Source of the DNA: Serratia ureilytica
GTDB lineage: Bacteria > Pseudomonadota > Gammaproteobacteria > Enterobacterales > Enterobacteriaceae
Assembly: GCF_013375155.1 (NCBI RefSeq)
Contig: NZ_JABXOF010000006.1
Location: forward strand, 248,001 to 312,000
Length of the DNA stretch: 64,000 nt
Reading direction: 5' to 3'
The notes below the pieces were generated by a model. The model did no database searches, was not told the DNA's origin, and worked only from the letters and a program-made list of their open reading frames with translations. Shown piece after piece: positions 59,638 through 64,000 of this stretch. Positions within the stretch are counted from its first letter, which is position 1, and the number at the start of each line of letters is the position of its first letter. Position numbers and translations under genes: made by a program.

Positions 59638-60870
59638 TTATTTGGTGTGTAGCTGAATGCGCACCACGCTTTCAGCTTTGCCGGCCTTGGTGGCAGCGCC
59701 GTCGTTTTTCACCGTTACGAACAGCGCATCGCCTTTCGGATCCAACGCCAGGCTGTTAGGGTGCGGTGGCAGGTCTACGGTTTGCAGGCGCTTGAGGGTC
59801 TTGGCGTCGAACACCGTCAGCGTCCCGGCGCCGTGATCCACGCGCACGCCCTTGCGGTTGGCGACATACAGCCGCTGGCTGCGCTCGTCGAGCAGCAGAC
59901 CGATCGGCACTTCATCCGTCAGTTCGCTGGCCAGCACCTTGCCGCTGTCCGCATCCAGCGCGAACACCCGGTGGCCGCTGCTGCGCTTCACGTAGTCGCG
60001 CCCCAGATGATGGTTGCGGTAGTCGTCGCGGTCGATGCCCTGATCGACGCCCAACAGGCGGTTGCTCGCCGGGTCATACACCAGGTTCAGCAACTGATCG
60101 GCCTGCACCTCGTGCGTGGCGGCGATCGCCAACGTGTCGGCGTTCAGGGTGATCACCTGCCCCTGCATGTTGGAGACGAACACTCTGCGGCCCTTCTCAT
60201 CCAGCGTGATGCCCACCGCGTTGTAACCGAAGCCCGGGATCACTTTCTCCAGCTTGCCGGCCTTGGTATCGACCACGTACAGCACGCTGTCGACGCCGAA
60301 GCCCAGCCCCGGCAGGAACAGGCGGCCGCTTTGCGCGTCATATTTAATCTCGCGGATGCGGTACAGGTAGTCCTCAGTGATCTTGAACTTCTTCAGCTCC
60401 GCCAGCAGGAAATCCAGGCGCTTGCCGCTGATGCCCGCCTGCTTGTAGGCCTGCTCCAGCACCGCTTTATCCAGCAGCTTGATGCTGTCGAGCGCATGGT
60501 TGGTGGTGGTGTCCACCACCCCGACTTCGCCGTTGAAGGCCTGCGTCAGGTACAAACGGTTGCCCGCATCGTTCAGCGCCACGCCGAAGCCTTTCACCTT
60601 CAGCGGGATCTCCGCCTTGATCGCCAGGGTGTTGGGATCCAGCCGCAGCACGCGGGAGCGCGCTTCTTCCTTCCAGTCCGGCGCGCTGACGAACAGCGCC
60701 TGCTGCGAGGTGCTGTAGGCCATCTCCACCACCGCCGACGACAGCGCCTGGCGCTTGATGTCCTGCGGTTTGATGCCGGCATCGTCCGCCTGCGCGGCGC
60801 CGGCGACCACCAGAGAGGCCGCCACCAGCAGCGACAGTAACGCGCGCGGGGTTGCTAGGGTTCCAGACAT
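59638..60870 (-). CDS. YncE-like periplasmic beta-propeller protein (linked to the C-T-C NRPS)
   Basis: The 410-residue protein starts at ATG 60870 after AAGGAGATAAAAGG. The signal peptide ends AAQADD. Blade repeats include ALFVSAPDWK, RLYLTQAFNG, RVFVSNMQGQ, RLYVANRKGV and ALFVTVKND. It shares with the propeller at 44838 the pieces VEMAYS, RLDPNTL, and HPNSLAL near the C-terminus. The NRPS stop lies 48 bp upstream with no terminator between, so it is the last gene of that operon. The function is unknown; a role in handling siderophore or its receptor in the periplasm is inferred from location. Confidence 0.85.
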   Translation of the reverse strand: MSGTLATPRALLSLLVAASLVVAGAAQADDAGIKPQDIKRQALSSAVVEMAYSTSQQALFVSAPDWKEEARSRVLRLDPNTLAIKAEIPLKVKGFGVALNDAGNRLYLTQAFNGEVGVVDTTTNHALDSIKLLDKAVLEQAYKQAGISGKRLDFLLAELKKFKITEDYLYRIREIKYDAQSGRLFLPGLGFGVDSVLYVVDTKAGKLEKVIPGFGYNAVGITLDEKGRRVFVSNMQGQVITLNADTLAIAATHEVQADQLLNLVYDPASNRLLGVDQGIDRDDYRNHHLGRDYVKRSSGHRVFALDADSGKVLASELTDEVPIGLLLDERSQRLYVANRKGVRVDHGAGTLTVFDAKTLKRLQTVDLPPHPNSLALDPKGDALFVTVKNDGAATKAGKAESVVRIQLHTK

Positions 60871-60917
60871 CCTTTTATCTCCTTGAAAATCATGCTTTCG
60901 GTTAGAGTGAAACAACG

Positions 60918-63827
60918 TCATGCCTGCGGCCCGGGCGGCAGCGCCGCCAGAGCGATATCACCAGCGATGTGCTGCGCAAACTGGGTAAAGACATGCTGAA
61001 CGCCGTCGGCGATCAGAGTGGCCTGCTCCCGGCTGTAGTGGTCCTGACGGTAGGTCATCATCACCCGCAGGGATTTCTTCCCGGCCAGATCGTCTTCCAT
61101 CACCTCAAACTGCAGGCCGAGCAGCGATTCGGCTTTCTCCGGCTCCACCTGACGGTAGGCGATCGCACTGCCGTCCTGCAGCCGGAACTCGCCGTTCAGC
61201 TTGATGCGGCTGTGGATCTGGATGAACACTTCGAACATGTGGTTCTTGCGGTCGGCGTCCACGCCGAACAGCCCTTCTTCCACCAGATCGATCGGAATGT
61301 CGGTGTACGGCAGCGAGCCATTGATGGTGTTTTTCACCTGGCTGACCAACCCGGCCACCGTCAGCCCTTCGTCAAAGCGCACGCGGTGCACCACCACGGT
61401 GGTGAAATAGCCGACGGTATCGAAGAACTCGGCGTCGTTACGGCCAGAGGTTGAGGTGCCCACCAGCAGATCCGCCGGGCCGCCCAGCAGACGCAGCGCC
61501 GAGGTAATCCCGGCATACACCACGTTGAACAGCGACGCGTTGTTGCGGCGGGCAAGCTGATACAAGCCTTCCGCCACGGCAGGATCGACCTCGAACTCCA
61601 GCCAGCCGCCGTTGACGTCCGCCGGTGCCGGCACCGCCGGATGGGTGGACGCTTCTTGCCGGAAGATCGGCTGGCCGACCGGCGCGCCGCGCAGCGCATC
61701 GAGCCAGTAGTCCAGATGTTGCTGCTGCACCCCGGAGGCCCGCTGCTGCCGGGCGAAAGTGTGGAACTGCGGCGGCTGCCCGCTCCACTGCGGCGCCTGG
61801 CCGACGACGCGATGGCGATAGGCGATGCCCAACTCGTCCATCATCAGGTTGAGCGACCATTCATCCAGCACCACATGGTGGAACAGCAACGACAGCAGCT
61901 GTTGGCCGTTGTCCGCATCGCGCAGCAGCGTGGCGCGCAGCGGCAGCTCGGCGGCCAGATCGAACCGGTGCTGGCCGGCGTCGGCCAACAGGGCGGCGGC
62001 ATTACCCGCTGGCGTCTCGTGAGAGAAGCGGAACCACTGATAATCCGGCAGTTCTGCGGCCGGCACCACCACCTGTACCACCTCCCCCTGCTGCTCGACA
62101 AAGCGTGAACGCAGCACGGTATGGCGAGTCATGACGTCGATAAACGCCTGGTGCAGCGCCGTTTCGTCCACCGCATCGAAGAAGCGCAGAGAGAACGGCA
62201 GGTTGAAAATCTCGTCATGGCCGAAGGCTTCATACACCTTCCACAGCGATTCCTGCGCCAGCGACAGCGGCGCCTGCGCCCGATCATGATCGTCAGCGAT
62301 GGCTACCGAGGCATTCGGCTGCGCGACGTTCAGGCGTTTGGCGTAGCCCGCCAGCCCGCGCGCCGTCGGATGGCTGAACAGATCGTTAATGTTGATTTCG
62401 ATCTGATGCAGGCTCAGCAAGCGGCCAATCACCCGGGTAGCGACCAGCGAATGGCCGCCGCGATCGAAGAAGTCTTCATCCAGGGTCATTTCCGGGGCCA
62501 CCAGCGCCTCACGGAACTCCTGCAAAATCAGCGGCGCAACGCTTTCGTCGGCGTCGCCGTTCGCCACCGGCGCGGCCATCGCCGGGGAAGCGGACTCAGC
62601 CACCGGCAATGCGACGGCAATTCGCTGCCCGGCCAGGAAAGCGCTGAACTGCTCCAGCAGGAAAGGCGCCGCGTGCGGAGACAGGCGCGGGTCGGTGACC
62701 AGCTCCAGCGTCAGCGCTTCCGCCTCGGGCAAGCCCAGCAGCAGCGCCAGTTCAAACGGCGTATGCAGCGGCGGCAGCAACAGGCGCTCGGCATGAACGC
62801 CTTCCAGCCGCCACTCTGCGGCCAGCTCGTCGCGCCAGGCCACCAGCAGCTGCGCCCGTTGCGGATCCGGCTGTTCAGCCACGGCCTGCGCCAGCAGCCG
62901 CTGCCCGATGTCGCCCTCGCCATGCTGCACGGTCAGGCGCATCAGCGGCGCCGCCGTCAGGCCCAGCTCCAGACCGACGCACTCCGCCGTTTCTGCGGCC
63001 GGCACGCACAGCTGGACCGCTTGGCCACCGGCCTGCGCGGCGACGAACTCGGCAAACCGCGCCGCCACCGCCGCCAGCAAGGCCCGCGGCGTGTCGTTGG
63101 CGGGCAACAGCGAGCGCGCAATGCGCGTGACCACGCGCGCGCCCACCGACGGCAAGGCTTCAGCACGCTGCGCCGGGCTGCGGTAATCCTGCAGCGAAAC
63201 CGCCTGGCGCGCCCAGGGCAGCTGTGGCTCAGGGATTTCCGGCGGCTCGACCGGCTCCGCCGCGAAAGGCAGAGGCATCGCATCTCCGTTATAACGGGCG
63301 GACAACATCGCCGGCAGGTGGCGCCACGGCAGCGTTTCCGCCAGGATGTCATGCAAGACCGCGCCCAACATCACGTCACCGCCCGGCGTGAGCAACAGCA
63401 GGAAGCGCAGCGGCGCTTCGCTTTCCAGTTCAAACGGCGCCGCCTGCGCCTGGAGCAGGCAATCCATGGCGTGTTGTTCATCCGCCACCTGACGCAGGCT
63501 CACCGACAACGGCGCCGAATCGGCGGCGCGTTTAATCAGACCGTTTTCGTCATCAAAAACGTAATGCACGTTCACGCCCGGCGTTTCCCGCACCAGCGCC
63601 TGCAGCGCCGCCGTCAGTTGGGCGATATCCACCTCTCCCGTCAGGCGCCAGGCCAGCGCCCGCTGCCCGCGCGCGTCACCCTGCTGCAGATGGGCAAACC
63701 ATGCCCGTTCTTCGGCTTCGCTTACCGGCCGCTCGCCGTTCGCCGCCCCCGCGCCCAGCGCCTGAAACGCGCTCTCCAGCCGCTGGGCCTCTTCATCGCT
63801 CAGAATGCTGTCAAAATCACCGATCAC
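60918..63827 (-). CDS. NRPS with C-T-C domain order and no adenylation domain (VibF C-terminal-like)
   Basis: The start GTG 63827 follows AAAGGAGATAACGCA, giving 969 residues. Residues about 30-430 resemble a condensation domain whose HHxxxDG motif is degenerate (LHDILAE, about 160). A carrier domain follows with DRGGHSLVATRVIG (about 459), then a second condensation domain with HHVVLDEWS (about 649) and the late motifs VGYFTTVVVHR and NTINGSLPYTDIPIDLVEE. There is no adenylation or thioesterase domain. This matches the C-terminal C-PCP-C part of VibF-type synthetases, which transfer acyl groups to a polyamine or amine. A serratiochelin or vibriobactin-like catechol product is inferred. Confidence 0.85.
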   Translation of the reverse strand: MIGDFDSILSDEEAQRLESAFQALGAGAANGERPVSEAEERAWFAHLQQGDARGQRALAWRLTGEVDIAQLTAALQALVRETPGVNVHYVFDDENGLIKRAADSAPLSVSLRQVADEQHAMDCLLQAQAAPFELESEAPLRFLLLLTPGGDVMLGAVLHDILAETLPWRHLPAMLSARYNGDAMPLPFAAEPVEPPEIPEPQLPWARQAVSLQDYRSPAQRAEALPSVGARVVTRIARSLLPANDTPRALLAAVAARFAEFVAAQAGGQAVQLCVPAAETAECVGLELGLTAAPLMRLTVQHGEGDIGQRLLAQAVAEQPDPQRAQLLVAWRDELAAEWRLEGVHAERLLLPPLHTPFELALLLGLPEAEALTLELVTDPRLSPHAAPFLLEQFSAFLAGQRIAVALPVAESASPAMAAPVANGDADESVAPLILQEFREALVAPEMTLDEDFFDRGGHSLVATRVIGRLLSLHQIEININDLFSHPTARGLAGYAKRLNVAQPNASVAIADDHDRAQAPLSLAQESLWKVYEAFGHDEIFNLPFSLRFFDAVDETALHQAFIDVMTRHTVLRSRFVEQQGEVVQVVVPAAELPDYQWFRFSHETPAGNAAALLADAGQHRFDLAAELPLRATLLRDADNGQQLLSLLFHHVVLDEWSLNLMMDELGIAYRHRVVGQAPQWSGQPPQFHTFARQQRASGVQQQHLDYWLDALRGAPVGQPIFRQEASTHPAVPAPADVNGGWLEFEVDPAVAEGLYQLARRNNASLFNVVYAGITSALRLLGGPADLLVGTSTSGRNDAEFFDTVGYFTTVVVHRVRFDEGLTVAGLVSQVKNTINGSLPYTDIPIDLVEEGLFGVDADRKNHMFEVFIQIHSRIKLNGEFRLQDGSAIAYRQVEPEKAESLLGLQFEVMEDDLAGKKSLRVMMTYRQDHYSREQATLIADGVQHVFTQFAQHIAGDIALAALPPGPQA

Positions 63828-63870
63828 TGCGTTATCTCCTTTGCCCGGCCGTGCCGGGATAGCGCATAAA

Positions 63871-63892
63871 ACGGGGGACATTCGTCCCCCGT
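63871..63892 (-). terminator. Terminator between the TonB receptor and the NRPS gene
   Basis: On the minus strand ACGGGGGAC-GAAT-GTCCCCCGT is followed by TTTTATG, 14 bases after the receptor stop. It would partly insulate the NRPS from upstream transcription. Confidence 0.8.
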
Positions 63893-63905
63893 CACCGCGA
63901 TAGCG

Positions 63906-64000
63906 TTAGAAAGTCAGCTCAACCGCTGCGCCGACCAGGCGGCCTCGCTGGAGCGTCGCCGTGTAAATGTCATTGCTTCTGACCATCTCGCGGCGGTCGG
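63906..64000 (-). CDS. C-terminal end of a second TonB-dependent receptor (5' part outside the window)
   Basis: The last 30 or so codons read DRREMVRSNDIYTATLQRG then RLVGAAVELTF and stop. Ending in an alternating beta strand with terminal Phe is the hallmark of outer membrane receptors. It lies immediately upstream of the C-T-C NRPS, so it probably recognises the product of that synthetase. The family cannot be resolved further from this fragment. Confidence 0.75.
   Translation of the reverse strand, partial: DRREMVRSNDIYTATLQRGRLVGAAVELTF

Overview
The window is a GC-rich enterobacterial chromosome segment. Protein identities, gene order (amiB-tsaE-nnr / queG-glyVXY-orn-rsgA-psd-mscM-epmA-frdABCD-blc-sugE-ecnBA-efp-epmB-yjeI-groSL-fxsA-aspA-dcuA-cutA-dsbD-yjdC-tRNA-Phe) and the accessory content point to Serratia, most likely S. 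marcescens or a close relative. No database search was possible, so the species is an inference.

Layout. (1) 1-29.98 kb is conserved core: cell-wall amidase, t6A and queuosine tRNA modification, NAD(P)HX repair, three tRNA-Gly genes beside a cluster of DnaA-box-like sites (a possible datA equivalent), ribosome GTPase, phosphatidylserine synthesis, a mechanosensitive channel, the full EF-P modification set (epmA, efp, epmB), fumarate reductase, a guanidinium exporter under a guanidine-II riboswitch, entericidins, a chemoreceptor, GroESL with a clear heat-shock promoter, anaerobic aspartate/C4-dicarboxylate metabolism (aspA, dcuA) and DsbD. (2) 29.9-30.4 kb holds tRNA-Phe followed by three tandem 160-bp repeats, each starting with the last 15 bases of the tRNA. 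(3) 30.4-43.9 kb is an accessory region: two small unrecognised proteins, a LuxR-type regulator, an MR/P-like chaperone-usher fimbrial operon read on the minus strand (major pilin, minor pilin, usher, chaperone, adhesin, four minor pilins, second adhesin) with decayed duplicates at its distal end, and two ToxR-like membrane regulators plus a membrane accessory protein. (4) 44.1-64.0 kb is a catecholate siderophore locus: entB, entE, entC, entS, entF, ybdZ, fes, fepA, then an adenylation-less C-T-C NRPS and the end of a second TonB receptor. Each biosynthetic unit ends in a periplasmic beta-propeller gene. Fur-box-like sites precede entC, entS and the fes/fepA pair.

How it fits together. EntC and EntB make 2,3-dihydro-2,3-dihydroxybenzoate; EntA, needed for the oxidation to dihydroxybenzoate, is not in the window. 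EntE activates the acid onto the EntB carrier domain, EntF with its MbtH-like partner builds the Ser-DHB trimer, EntS exports it, FepA takes the iron complex back and Fes hydrolyses it. The extra C-T-C protein resembles the C-terminal half of VibF-type synthetases, which suggests that a second catechol product is made from the same DHB supply.

The most interesting points are the C-T-C NRPS beside a second receptor, the recurring propeller genes, the tRNA-Phe tandem repeats, the adhesin/pilin duplication with complementary decay, and the twin ToxR-like regulators. Start codons were often moved inward from the longest open frame on the basis of ribosome binding sites and family length.
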